64,000 nucleotides of DNA. Origin: Metabacillus schmidteae. GTDB lineage: Bacteria > Bacillota > Bacilli > Bacillales > Bacillaceae. Position 1 is the stretch's first letter. Each line of letters starts with the position of its first letter. Positions 34,331 to 43,037 of this stretch are shown here, in pieces. The notes below the pieces were generated by a model. The model saw nothing but the letters and a program-made list of their open reading frames with translations. It made no database searches and was not told the DNA's origin. The DNA is taken from NCBI RefSeq assembly GCF_903166545.1, contig NZ_CAESCH010000001.1:2794001-2858000 (forward strand), in the 5' to 3' direction. The position numbers and the translations under genes were made by a program.

Positions 34331-34756
34331 TTAATTCAATACATTCAAAGTTTTAATAATGTTTCTTTTTGTCTCTTCTAATTTGTTTACTTCTTCAATG
34401 TGTGTTTTTCCATCTTCTGTATAGAATTCTGCAAAGTCTTGTCCTTCATATCTAGGAACAATATGCATATGAAAATGTGTTAATTCATCAAAAACTCCAC
34501 CGTTTTGACAAATAGTTATACCATCTGGATTAAACAATTTTCTTATAGCTTTTGAAATAATTCCTGATGCCTTAATTATCGATTTCCCAGTATTTTCGTC
34601 AAGTTCATCAAAGTATCGGATATGTTTTTTAGGTAAAATCAGTATATGTCCTTCGTTATAAGGGTTGTGGTCTAAGATACAACAAACATAGTCATCTTCG
34701 TATACTACATTAACTGCTTCTTCTTTATTTGCTAATTTACAACCTAAACAGTTCAT
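34331..34756 (-). CDS. HIT-family hydrolase
   Basis: A 141-residue histidine-triad protein with the canonical motif HFHMHIVPRY (near residues 98-107). An N-terminal CLGCKLANK zinc-like pair and the conserved HILILPKKHIRYFDEL are also present. The start is MNCLGC with GGGGTGAAATCG upstream. Relatives hydrolyse dinucleoside polyphosphates or AMP conjugates. Confidence 0.87.
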   Translation of the reverse strand: MNCLGCKLANKEEAVNVVYEDDYVCCILDHNPYNEGHILILPKKHIRYFDELDENTGKSIIKASGIISKAIRKLFNPDGITICQNGGVFDELTHFHMHIVPRYEGQDFAEFYTEDGKTHIEEVNKLEETKRNIIKTLNVLN

Positions 34757-34782
34757 TTCGATTTCACCCCATTTGCCATTAA

Positions 34783-34836
34783 TAAAAAAGCACAATCCTT
34801 ATCTTCAAGTTTTGCGCTTTCGATTGTTGAAGGTAG
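34783..34836 (-). repeat. Dispersed 3' repeat, full copy
   Basis: AAAAAAGCACAATCCTTATC, then TTCAAGTTTTGCGCTTTCGA and TTGTTGAAGGTAG. It lies past the GNAT gene at 34923 and overlaps the 5' leader of the HIT gene. Confidence 0.75.
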
Positions 34837-34922
34837 CACTTGTACTATTGCTTCCGTTATTTTAAGTACTATTCTTCCAACATAAGTAAAAAAGCTTTAA
34901 GAAACGTAATCGTATACCAAAT

Positions 34923-35483
34923 TTATTTTATCCTAGCATATATGCATGTATCTCTAAGTCCTATTCCATCAGCTGAAATAGCATCATTTTTAAAAATCCC
35001 TTCTAAAGTAAACCCTAACCTTTCAGGGATCCTACGACTTTTTTCATTCTTTGAATCACACCGTATTTCAATTCTACGAGCTTTCAATTCATTAAAAGCA
35101 AAATTAGAGATTCCTTGAACAGCTTCGGTTATGTAGCCTTTCCCACTATATCGAGTATCTATCCAATACCCAATTTCAAACTTTGGAACATCCCAATTAA
35201 TACGGTGTAACCCAGACGAAGCAATAAATTCACCTGTATCTTTAAGGAAAATAAGCAGTCGTAAATCCTCACGATTTATAAATCTTACATAAGCATTTCT
35301 AATATTAATTTCAGTCTCTTGTTCAGATTGTTCTTTCTGTGCAAAGGGCATCCAAGGTTTAAGTTCGTCAATTGATGCTTGAATTGCATCATAAACTGCT
35401 TTTCCATCACCAGGTTTAGGCATACGTATCAGCAATCTATCAGTATAAAATTCAGAAGGAAATTCAATCAACAATGGGTTCAT
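34923..35483 (-). CDS. GNAT acetyltransferase, RimJ/RimL type
   Basis: A 186-residue acetyltransferase. GYWIDTRYSGKGYITEAV (near residues 108-125) holds the acetyl-CoA loop, and SRRIPERLGFTLEGIFKND (near 148-166) is typical of the RimL/YdaF branch. It is similar to the protein at 7978. GAGAGTAAGTA precedes the ATG. Substrate unknown. Confidence 0.87.
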   Translation of the reverse strand: MNPLLIEFPSEFYTDRLLIRMPKPGDGKAVYDAIQASIDELKPWMPFAQKEQSEQETEINIRNAYVRFINREDLRLLIFLKDTGEFIASSGLHRINWDVPKFEIGYWIDTRYSGKGYITEAVQGISNFAFNELKARRIEIRCDSKNEKSRRIPERLGFTLEGIFKNDAISADGIGLRDTCIYARIK

Positions 35484-35665
35484 TACTTACTCTCACCAAC
35501 TTTATATTCTTTTTAATAACTTCTGAATTTATTACCCTTGTTTATATACTTTTCGATACAATAAATGGAATTCCTTCTTATGTTAAACTGAGCGTTACTT
35601 TAAGAACATTTCTTTAAGAACATTTCTTTCCAACCTCTATTATGCTTTAACATTAATCTTCAACT

Positions 35666-35727
35666 TTCTGGCTATTAAACAAGCGACATCCTTATTCAAG
35701 AATGGCGCTCTATTGTTGAAGATGTTA
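35666..35727 (-). repeat. Dispersed 3' repeat, full copy
   Basis: TGGCTATTAAACAAGCGACA, then TCCTTATTCAAGAATGGCGC and TCTATTGTTGAAGATG. It lies 22 bases past the DHFR remnant. Confidence 0.8.
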
Positions 35728-35748
35728 TTAAGTTAAAACACTGTTAAC

Positions 35749-35925
35749 TTAATATGTTCTTTCATATACATGAAAAAAGTAGTTATATGGATTTTTATCA
35801 TCCTTTATCCCTTTTTGTACAAATACCTCACTCCATTCCTCATAATTCACTTCTGGAAAAAAAGTATCTCCTTCGAATTCATGTTGTATCTTTGTGATAA
35901 ACAGCCCGATTGTTGGAAATTTCTA
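35749..35925 (-). pseudogene. Dihydrofolate reductase remnant
   Basis: The last ~55 codons of a DHFR gene are readable: ITKIQHEFEGDTFFPEVNYE, then EWSEVFVQKGIKDDKNPYNY and FFHVYERTY with a TAA. This is the conserved C-terminus (TKI-H-FEGDT-FP ... NPY-Y-F-VYER). The N-terminal two thirds, with the folate and NADPH sites, are missing, and sequence before ITK does not match the family. The break falls at CAGCCCGATTGTTGGAAAT, which itself resembles the dispersed repeat's end. Confidence 0.75.
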
Positions 35926-35999
35926 ATAAAAGTCCTTTAACAACAATATTGACTTTAATATTTAGATCGAAATTAAAAATGGTTTTACATAGAAACAAA

Positions 36000-36033
36000 A
36001 AAGTACGATAAAAATCTTATCGCACTTAAATTT
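36000..36033 (-). terminator. Terminator of the 36072-37276 operon
   Basis: AAGT-CGATAA/TTATCG-ACTT stem with a T-run on the minus strand, about 40 bases past the small basic gene. Confidence 0.7.
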
Positions 36034-36071
36034 CATAATTTCTATTTTGTTTTCATTTCCTTTTAAGTGTT

Positions 36072-36230
36072 TTAAATACCGTATCTTTTCTTCATCTTAC
36101 CTGATGATCTGTAAGTTATAACCTCACTCATTGCTGAATCCTCAAGTTTTGTAGTATAATATGGCTTTTTCTTGCTTTGAATTCTAACTTTTGTATGTTG
36201 CTTCCGATTTTTAGATAGCATCTTGAACAT
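36072..36230 (-). CDS. Small basic hypothetical protein
   Basis: 52 residues: MFKMLSKNRKQHTKVRIQSK then KKPYYTTKLEDSAMSEVITY. Very basic N-terminus, suggesting nucleic-acid or membrane-surface binding. AGAGGTG precedes the ATG. It follows the 337-residue membrane protein gene by 32 bases and ends just before a terminator, so both probably form one transcript. Not recognised. Confidence 0.5.
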   Translation of the reverse strand: MFKMLSKNRKQHTKVRIQSKKKPYYTTKLEDSAMSEVITYRSSGKMKKRYGI

Positions 36231-36262
36231 ATCTAAACACCTCTCTTATCCATATTATAAGA

Positions 36263-37276
36263 TTATTTTTCTAAGAATTCCATAAATTCTTCAACTTTAT
36301 GTAACAAAATCTGATCAACTGGTTCATTTGATTTCCTCATGCCTTCTATATTCTTGTCAAATGTGAATAACAAAATGTGTGGTTTGTTATTGACTGAATA
36401 TAGAGCATTAAAGTAATATCGACCAAATTTCTCAAGATCTCCGTATCTCTTCTTAAATATATAAAAGTTTAAGTCATTTGTTTCTTTAATATAGATGATG
36501 GCTTCAATAATGCCAATTCTTTTGTTCATTTTAAACAAGTTGTTTTCTACCTTGATGTTAATACTTGAATTATATACTTTTTCCCCATTATCAGTCAAAA
36601 TCCTTACTGCTGCTTTCATTAAACAGTATTGGTATAAATCATTGTCGTTTAAGCTTAATGAATCCTTTGAATCTAATGTTGACTGACAATCATTTATAAA
36701 CTTCTTTAATTTACGATTATTTATAGCTTCTTTAAATTGGGTGTATAACTGACTATTTATTCTTAAAGTAATGTTATCCCAGCTACTTACATCGTTAATA
36801 TATTCAACTGCTCTTTCAATTCGAATTTCTTTACTAGTTAATGAAAACTCATAAAGTTGTATTCCATTAATATTGCGCTCATTATTAACGAAGATTTTCA
36901 TCTTTTCTTCTAAAAATTTCAACTTACTACATTTGCTGTCAGATACAATTGTAAATTGCGGCTTGGAAACCTTTGAATCAGTTAAGTTGCCAATTCTATT
37001 CTCTAGTTGATCAATTTTTTCATTAGCATCATCTAACTCTTCTTGCAAAGCCTCTTTTTCATTCCATAAAGTATAAGCAAAGAAGATGACGCTTATTAGA
37101 AGTAAGATTAAAGGGATATAAAAACTTGCTGCGATCGGCTTTAAATAAGGTGTGATTACCTTACTTATTTGGTCCTTTGTATCGCCGAGCAAAACATCTG
37201 ATATAACTGGGTAAAGGAAATTCCATAAAACCATTAGTAAGAACAATAGAAAAGTAAATTTTGATAGTTTTTTCAT
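36263..37276 (-). CDS. Membrane coiled-coil protein, unknown function
   Basis: A 337-residue protein with two membrane segments (about residues 7-27 and 50-70), a coiled coil (about 72-100, EALQEELDDANEKIDQLENR) and a cytoplasmic domain of about 230 residues of unknown fold. No known domain recognised. The architecture of paired helices, coil and sensor-like domain recalls defence or signalling membrane proteins. It is inside the accessory region with a small basic partner gene. Confidence 0.6.
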   Translation of the reverse strand: MKKLSKFTFLLFLLMVLWNFLYPVISDVLLGDTKDQISKVITPYLKPIAASFYIPLILLLISVIFFAYTLWNEKEALQEELDDANEKIDQLENRIGNLTDSKVSKPQFTIVSDSKCSKLKFLEEKMKIFVNNERNINGIQLYEFSLTSKEIRIERAVEYINDVSSWDNITLRINSQLYTQFKEAINNRKLKKFINDCQSTLDSKDSLSLNDNDLYQYCLMKAAVRILTDNGEKVYNSSINIKVENNLFKMNKRIGIIEAIIYIKETNDLNFYIFKKRYGDLEKFGRYYFNALYSVNNKPHILLFTFDKNIEGMRKSNEPVDQILLHKVEEFMEFLEK

Positions 37277-37422
37277 GTTACACTCTCTTACACAATATTT
37301 ATATTTCCTTGTTAATAACTTTAGTTTAATTGATTAGTAATATAATGTAAATTCACCAGTTTCATTTCTAACTGTTAATTCTTTATATTTCTATCAGTTT
37401 TGTTCTGTAATTTTTCTTTGTC

Positions 37423-37749
37423 TTATTCTAAACCTTTTATAGGGTAGTCATCTATTGGCTTCATTACTTTAGGGAACTTAACGCATTTATAATCATCTTT
37501 ATTATCTAAAATTGTCGCAAAAATGAGTAGTAAAACATCATTAAACTCACTAACACTTTCAACCCCATATATAGATAGATCAAAAAATATGTCATCTAAG
37601 ATTTGAGCAACACCCTGCGCAAACTCATTTCTTTGCTTGACTTTTATTCCTTGCCATTTGTTATAACGATCATTATTGAATTCATCGACTAGCGCTTTAA
37701 TTGGTATTTCAATAACCACATTGTCTCCGCTTATTTTAACGTATTCCAT
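37423..37749 (-). CDS. Hypothetical protein
   Basis: 108 residues, acidic, with AAAGGATGAAAAA before the ATG. Reads EYVKISGDNVVIEIPIKALV at its start. No domain recognised. Separate from the operon at 36072-37276 by about 150 bases. Confidence 0.6.
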   Translation of the reverse strand: MEYVKISGDNVVIEIPIKALVDEFNNDRYNKWQGIKVKQRNEFAQGVAQILDDIFFDLSIYGVESVSEFNDVLLLIFATILDNKDDYKCVKFPKVMKPIDDYPIKGLE

Positions 37750-38182
37750 TTTTTCATCCTTTCAGCATTCTTTCTTAGTTCTTTAAGATATTTTCTTATC
37801 ATTTGAAATCCTGAACTATTGGGCTCGGTCACTAATATTGCTTTTTTAGAACCTCCTCTTTATTTTATTTCAATTTGTATTACCTACTTTTAAGTGAAAT
37901 AAGTAAGTAAACTTTCATATTATAAGTCACTTTTTATCTTCTGGTTTATTTTTTTATAGAATTGTCTACACAATTAGTTCACTAGAAAAGATCAAAAGAA
38001 GAAGACTTTGTTTAAGCAGCCCCCATGTAGGGTTTATGCCCCTATAGTAAATGTCTTCAATTTTCGTCTCTTTCTCACGGATATTTATCACTTAAAATCA
38101 CACAAGTAAACAGTAAAAGCTAGCGTTAATCCTTTTTAAAATCACAAGGATTTTATGAAATCAGTTTTAGGTTAAATATTGA

Positions 38183-38240
38183 AAAAAAACGTATGTTCGT
38201 ATATGATTGATTTGTAAATGGTACATATGTTCGTGATACT
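38183..38240 (+). promoter_or_regulatory. Conserved block with two LexA-like motifs
   Basis: AAAACGTATGTTCG (38186-38199) and GGTACATATGTTCG (38220-38233) each have a perfect right arm GTTCG of the Bacillus LexA box and a degenerate left arm. They are also near-identical direct repeats 34 bases apart. The whole block aligns with 44385-44442 upstream of the other recombinase unit. The rest of the 37,750-38,318 gap contains no recognisable gene, only a G/C-rich hairpin near 38,020-38,045. Confidence 0.55.
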
Positions 38241-38318
38241 GTTTTAACTTTAATGTTGATAAAACTGGCTTTCTTTTCAATCAAGATCAAATACTAAATG
38301 GTATAGGATGTGTCTAAA

Positions 38319-41300
38319 ATGTTAATTGAAGATTTAAATAAAGAAGATAATAGAACGTTTAGATCAAACCATGAAAAAAGTGAATGGATCAGCTATGACG
38401 AGGCAATGATTAAATTTAAATTATCAAATCATATTATTGATCACTTAATAGAAAATGGGGAATTAGGGTGTCATAAAAAAGGTAATATACAATATATCAG
38501 TATAAATGACCTTCTTTATATTAATAAGTTAAAAAAAGAGCTTGAAGAAAATTACTTAACAAAAAATGAGGTTATTGCTTACTTTAGGAATCTTGGTGAT
38601 ATGTTACCGAGACCTTCTGCAAAGCTGGATGAACTAGTAGAAACGATAACGCGTAGATTTAACATCGATAAGCTCGTGCTAAATTTTTACGTTAAAGATT
38701 GCAAGAGTTTAGAATTTTACAATAAAAAAGACATTGTAAAGTTTCGTTCAATTGTTTATTCAATAAATGAGCTTCTTAAACATACCAACTACTCTAATGA
38801 TTCATTTAGAAGAATTATAAGAAAGAATAAAACATTAAATGAAGCGTATATCGGAAAAACATATCTATTGAGCAATGTAGTCGAAGAAAAATTTCAGTGG
38901 ATATTCGAACAAGATAAATGGACTACTAAGGAAGTTGCCATTAAAAGTTATGGTTTTTATCAAAAGACCATAGATCTTCTAATTGATAAAAACCTTATTG
39001 AAACTATTGAAGACCACGCTGGCAAATTACTCATTAAACATTCAACTTTGAAACAAATAGCTAGTTACATGGACGAATTAAAGGAAAACTACTTTACATT
39101 GAAACAAATTAGTATGTTCTTCACCAATATTCCTTCTCTGTTTGATACCAAAAGGACAGAACTAAAAAGATTTCTACTAGAAAATCAAGTCCAACTGAAA
39201 ATAAATGAATTACCTATTAGTAGGTCAAAAGAATTTTACTTAATAGAAGATGTTTATAAGTTAAAAGATAAATATTACTCCATTGTAGATATTCAAGAAA
39301 ACTTCATTAATGCTAATTATGATGATCTATTGACTATAATTGAAAGTAATTGTGAATTGTTAGATTCTTTAATTCTTAAAGCTTTATTACCTAAAGACGT
39401 AATACATAAACATTTACATCTTTTTAATGAAAAATATTTAAAAGAATTTAAACAATCACATTATACAGTATTTGAAGTTGCAAATTCTTTTTACAAAGGG
39501 CCAATAGAAAACTTCCGCTCTCTTCTTTTAGCAAATAAGACCTTTAATAAACAACTTATTAATAATAAATTTCTCCCCAAAAAAATCGTTAATAAATTTT
39601 TTAATGTTAACAACGATGCAGTGGTTTTAAGTGATTTTCTAAACAAGCATAACATCACTAGTTTTATGTACAAGGAACTTATAGCTAAAGAAGAAAACAT
39701 AGATCACTATTTTATTTATCCTAAAATTAGATGTATTGAAAAACATTCGTTTGTTGAGCTCGAGAAAAAAATTAAGAAAATAAAAAATGATTATAAGGGA
39801 TATTGTAGTGCAAATATGGCCAAAAAGATGTTTGAAGTTGAGAATATCGACTTTTCAAAAATAAAGCGTGTAAAAACAACTGCTTTAATTAGGGCTATAA
39901 TATGTCCCAAAAGTGAATACCTGTACTCGATCAAAGATTTGGAAAGAAATCTGACTAAAGATAATAGAAATTCGGATACTTATATTGATTACTCATTAGG
40001 ATTTGAAGCATTCAATGAATTACTAATAGTAGAAAACATAACATTTAGTCAAACGACCCTAGAGACAGAGCAATACTGGCTTGGATATGTAGAACTTAAA
40101 CTTCATAGTTCAAATGCTAATCAAATTTCCTTTGCTGAATTAGTAAGGACTTATGCTAGATGTACTAAGTTACTTGTTGATACAATCAAAATAAATGAAC
40201 TCAAGGATATTACCACAAATACATTGAACACCTATATGTTCAATTACAATATAGCTAAAACCACTAGGAAAAAATTAATAGCCTTTATTAAACATTACCA
40301 TAACTCATTAAGAATAAAAAATCAGATAACTAAGTTTAAGATCGATAAACTTTTAGATCCCTATAAAGGGCCAACTACTCCTAAAGAAAAAGAGCTTTAC
40401 AGTTATGAAGAATTCAATAAAGTCTATGACTATGCCAATAACATTGAACATCATAAAAATAAAGCAATTGATGATGCTCTACAAATCTTATCCGATCAGG
40501 AGTCAGATAAGCCTAGATACTGTTATTACGCATCAACTTGGTTATATGTTCTCGCCCATTTAAATAATGCCTGGAGACACCACGATATTGTTAATTTAAT
40601 ACCACGAGTCGACTTATCGATTTTAGGAATAAAAACTTTGGAAGACTTTAGAGATTTGGAACTATCATATGAGCTTGCACAACGATTACTACTTCCATTA
40701 AAAACGAAAAAATATAAAATGACTAAGAATAAGATGTTTAATCATTTCCAGTGTTCTGATCCTATTGCAATATCCCTGGCAACAGCTGCGATTATATGTA
40801 CCTTTATAGCAAATAAACTATATCCAGAAGTTGTATCTGATAAAAAACAAGCTTCAACAAATCTAATTACCTTCGGGAATAAGAGAAACTTATTTAACAG
40901 TGATCATAATGATTCTTTTTTTGGAGATTTAAACATTAAGTTTGAGAATAGAAAAATGAATCGTACCCTTCTTGTCATTATGTATATGGTGTTAGTTAAA
41001 AAAGGAAAAGGTTCTCAAGCCCTTGAGGTTGCTAAAAGACTTCGCGGTCATTTTGATTTTGAATCTACTAACATCTATCTAGTCATTCCAAATAAAGAGC
41101 TTGACTTTTTAGTAGACACAATTTTTAAAAGAGGTAGTTTTGGATATATTCCTAATTTGTTAGCAAATGTTCTATTAGAAACAGATGAAAATAACCGTGC
41201 TAAACGAACTGAGGAAATTGTAGCTATAAAGAAAGGATTTGGTGGACTAAAAGGGATCGAGGCTACCAGTGGTTTTTTACATTATATCCTTTCTGAAAAA

Positions 41301-41828
41301 AGCACTGTAGCAGATATGATCCTTAAAATGGGACGTAAAGAAGCTTCGGATCTACTGTTTTCTTTGAATGCTAATTTAATGCCAAGTAAGGAAGTAAACA
41401 TACAATGTATATTCTCAAGTCAGGATTGTAAGAAACCTGGAAGGGAAAATTGTCAAGGATGTCCCTTTTCCATTCCGAATTATTATGCTATTTTACAAAT
41501 AGTAAAAAGTATGAAGCGTGTGGTATATGAAATTGTAGGATCTTTTGATCTTGCAGAACAATATCCTGCAGAAAGAACTAAACTGGCAAATCAATTCGCT
41601 ATGTATATGGACGCTTTAATGGATGCTTATGTTGAGTTTGGTGAGGTTGTATTTGAATTCTTTGAAAAAAGTGAGGATGGTACCCCATTTGGATTAGCTG
41701 ATCTTAAGGAATTATTTGATACTGTAAGTGGTTTTTCTGCAGACGGAATATCTGTTGAGAATTACATAACCTTTTCTCAAAAACATAATATTAACAATGT
41801 ATTGGAACAATTTGAGCCACATCATTAA
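38319..41828 (+). CDS. Giant tyrosine recombinase-like protein, solitary copy
   Basis: 1169 residues. The C-terminal ~600 residues are very similar to those of the protein at 45877 and carry a tyrosine-recombinase catalytic set: Arg in NNAWRHHDIVNL (near 751), Arg in KMNRTLLVIM (near 880, where the usual His of H-x-x-R is Lys), and GHFDFESTNIYL (near 909-919) with the nucleophile Tyr nine residues after His. A Cys cluster CIFSSQDCKKPGRENCQGCP (near 1029-1048) looks zinc-binding. The N-terminal ~560 residues contain MerR/excisionase-like helix-turn-helix modules (e.g. WISYDEAMIKFKLSNHIIDH, WTTKEVAIKSYGFYQKTIDL). No other recombinase gene adjoins it. Start at the ATG with AGGA ten bases before. 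Confidence 0.75.
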   Translation: MLIEDLNKEDNRTFRSNHEKSEWISYDEAMIKFKLSNHIIDHLIENGELGCHKKGNIQYISINDLLYINKLKKELEENYLTKNEVIAYFRNLGDMLPRPSAKLDELVETITRRFNIDKLVLNFYVKDCKSLEFYNKKDIVKFRSIVYSINELLKHTNYSNDSFRRIIRKNKTLNEAYIGKTYLLSNVVEEKFQWIFEQDKWTTKEVAIKSYGFYQKTIDLLIDKNLIETIEDHAGKLLIKHSTLKQIASYMDELKENYFTLKQISMFFTNIPSLFDTKRTELKRFLLENQVQLKINELPISRSKEFYLIEDVYKLKDKYYSIVDIQENFINANYDDLLTIIESNCELLDSLILKALLPKDVIHKHLHLFNEKYLKEFKQSHYTVFEVANSFYKGPIENFRSLLLANKTFNKQLINNKFLPKKIVNKFFNVNNDAVVLSDFLNKHNITSFMYKELIAKEENIDHYFIYPKIRCIEKHSFVELEKKIKKIKNDYKGYCSANMAKKMFEVENIDFSKIKRVKTTALIRAIICPKSEYLYSIKDLERNLTKDNRNSDTYIDYSLGFEAFNELLIVENITFSQTTLETEQYWLGYVELKLHSSNANQISFAELVRTYARCTKLLVDTIKINELKDITTNTLNTYMFNYNIAKTTRKKLIAFIKHYHNSLRIKNQITKFKIDKLLDPYKGPTTPKEKELYSYEEFNKVYDYANNIEHHKNKAIDDALQILSDQESDKPRYCYYASTWLYVLAHLNNAWRHHDIVNLIPRVDLSILGIKTLEDFRDLELSYELAQRLLLPLKTKKYKMTKNKMFNHFQCSDPIAISLATAAIICTFIANKLYPEVVSDKKQASTNLITFGNKRNLFNSDHNDSFFGDLNIKFENRKMNRTLLVIMYMVLVKKGKGSQALEVAKRLRGHFDFESTNIYLVIPNKELDFLVDTIFKRGSFGYIPNLLANVLLETDENNRAKRTEEIVAIKKGFGGLKGIEATSGFLHYILSEKSTVADMILKMGRKEASDLLFSLNANLMPSKEVNIQCIFSSQDCKKPGRENCQGCPFSIPNYYAILQIVKSMKRVVYEIVGSFDLAEQYPAERTKLANQFAMYMDALMDAYVEFGEVVFEFFEKSEDGTPFGLADLKELFDTVSGFSADGISVENYITFSQKHNINNVLEQFEPHH

Positions 41829-41860
41829 TAAAGGTCTTAAACTCTTATATTAATAAAGTT

Positions 41861-41923
41861 CAGGCCTTTTAACGACAAAGAGCGTCATCCTTATTCAGAA
41901 TGTCGCTCGATTGTTGAAGAATA
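41861..41923 (-). repeat. Dispersed 3' repeat, full copy
   Basis: CAGGCCTTTTAACGACAAAG, then AGCGTCATCCTTATTCAGAA and TGTCGCTCGATTGTTGAAGA. It lies 39 bases past the small membrane gene at 41962 and, on the other side, 33 bases after the giant recombinase gene. Confidence 0.82.
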
Positions 41924-41961
41924 TACTAGAACTAAAGCATCCGTTACTTCAATAAGAATAA

Positions 41962-42141
41962 CTAATCTCCTGAATCTAATTTATCTTGCTGATTAACTTT
42001 ATATATCTTTTTCAGTGTGTTGTTTATATTATTTAGGCTTAATAATATAAAGCCAAGCATTATAAAGGTTATAATTTCTCCTGTAAAAAAAGCAATGACA
42101 CCTAATATCAAGAAGTAAAAACTGTACCACCAATTATTCAT
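41962..42141 (-). CDS. Small membrane protein
   Basis: 59 residues, with hydrophobic residues 4-40 (probably two short helices, WWYSFYFLILGVIAFFTGEI and ITFIMLGFILLSL) and a polar tail. GGGGAG lies eight bases before the ATG. Single gene followed by the dispersed repeat, like the other cassettes. Function unknown. Confidence 0.55.
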   Translation of the reverse strand: MNNWWYSFYFLILGVIAFFTGEIITFIMLGFILLSLNNINNTLKKIYKVNQQDKLDSGD

Positions 42142-42228
42142 TCATAAAACTCCCCATTTCATTATTCATTAATACTATCTCTAATAACCAACTTCTTCTA
42201 CTAAATTGCTTCTTTAGTCGAATAAGAA

Positions 42229-42261
42229 AAAATGCCTTACTTCTTTATGAAGCAAGGCTAT
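42229..42261 (-). terminator. Hairpin terminator
   Basis: GCCTTACTTC/GAAGCAAGGC stem with a T-run on the minus strand, 28 bases past the small membrane gene at 42289. Confidence 0.7.
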
Positions 42262-42288
42262 TTATAGTTCAATGATAGCTTAATTTAA

Positions 42289-42477
42289 TTAGAAATACTC
42301 TGTGTCTAAACCAAGATAAATTAATACCGAAGCAATTATAAAACCAGCAAAGAATAACCCCTTATTAAACTTAGACCAACTTTCCATCCATCCCCATCTT
42401 TTTTTATCAACATCAAACCAGAAGTAATCGAGAAGTACAGCTGATATAATGATTATGACAGCTATAGTGGAAGCCAT
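42289..42477 (-). CDS. Small two-pass membrane protein
   Basis: 62 residues with two hydrophobic helices (about 3-20 and 40-58) and an aromatic, charged loop between (FDVDKKRWGWMESWSKFNKG). TAGGAGGGATG precedes the ATG. Not recognised. Confidence 0.6.
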   Translation of the reverse strand: MASTIAVIIIISAVLLDYFWFDVDKKRWGWMESWSKFNKGLFFAGFIIASVLIYLGLDTEYF

Positions 42478-42572
42478 TTTACATCCCTCCTATTTAGTTA
42501 CTAGGTATACGTTAATTTATTAGTGATGGTTTCAATTATTCTTCAATTAATCCGATTCTTAGTTTAACAAAG

Positions 42573-43007
42573 TTACTTACTATTATTATGAAGTTCAAAT
42601 GACTCTTCAAAGTCCTCCCATTTTACGTTTACTATTATAACTTCGTCTTCACTTACTTTTGCCCCACCTTCCGAACTACCTGAAGATGAAAATGTTAGTG
42701 TTGATGGGGGCTCAGTGAACTTTTCAGTGCTTTTCCCACTACTATTAATAGTTTCATATGAGTATTCAAGTTTTTGTAATGAAGACAACTCTTCTAAAGA
42801 ACCTTTATATTTTAATACGAACTTATAGCTATCTTCGTTAGAATAAGTTTTTTTTTCGTCTTTTTCTCCCCATTTTTCTGTTCCTTTATAGAGGTATTCA
42901 GCTTCCCAATATTTACTTTCTCCACTAAATGTATAGTCATTGGTGCTAGTTTCTGAACAAGCTGTTAATAGCATTATTGTAAGTAATAAAGCAGCTATTT
43001 TCTTCAT
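42573..43007 (-). CDS. Hypothetical lipoprotein
   Basis: 144 residues with a lipoprotein signal peptide ending in the lipobox LTAC (Cys17). The mature part is beta-rich with a serine/glycine-rich stretch near residue 105. GGAGGAG precedes the ATG. Surface-anchored, function unknown. Confidence 0.7.
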   Translation of the reverse strand: MKKIAALLLTIMLLTACSETSTNDYTFSGESKYWEAEYLYKGTEKWGEKDEKKTYSNEDSYKFVLKYKGSLEELSSLQKLEYSYETINSSGKSTEKFTEPPSTLTFSSSGSSEGGAKVSEDEVIIVNVKWEDFEESFELHNNSK

Positions 43008-43037
43008 ATTACTTCTCCTCCAAAATAAGAACTAGTG

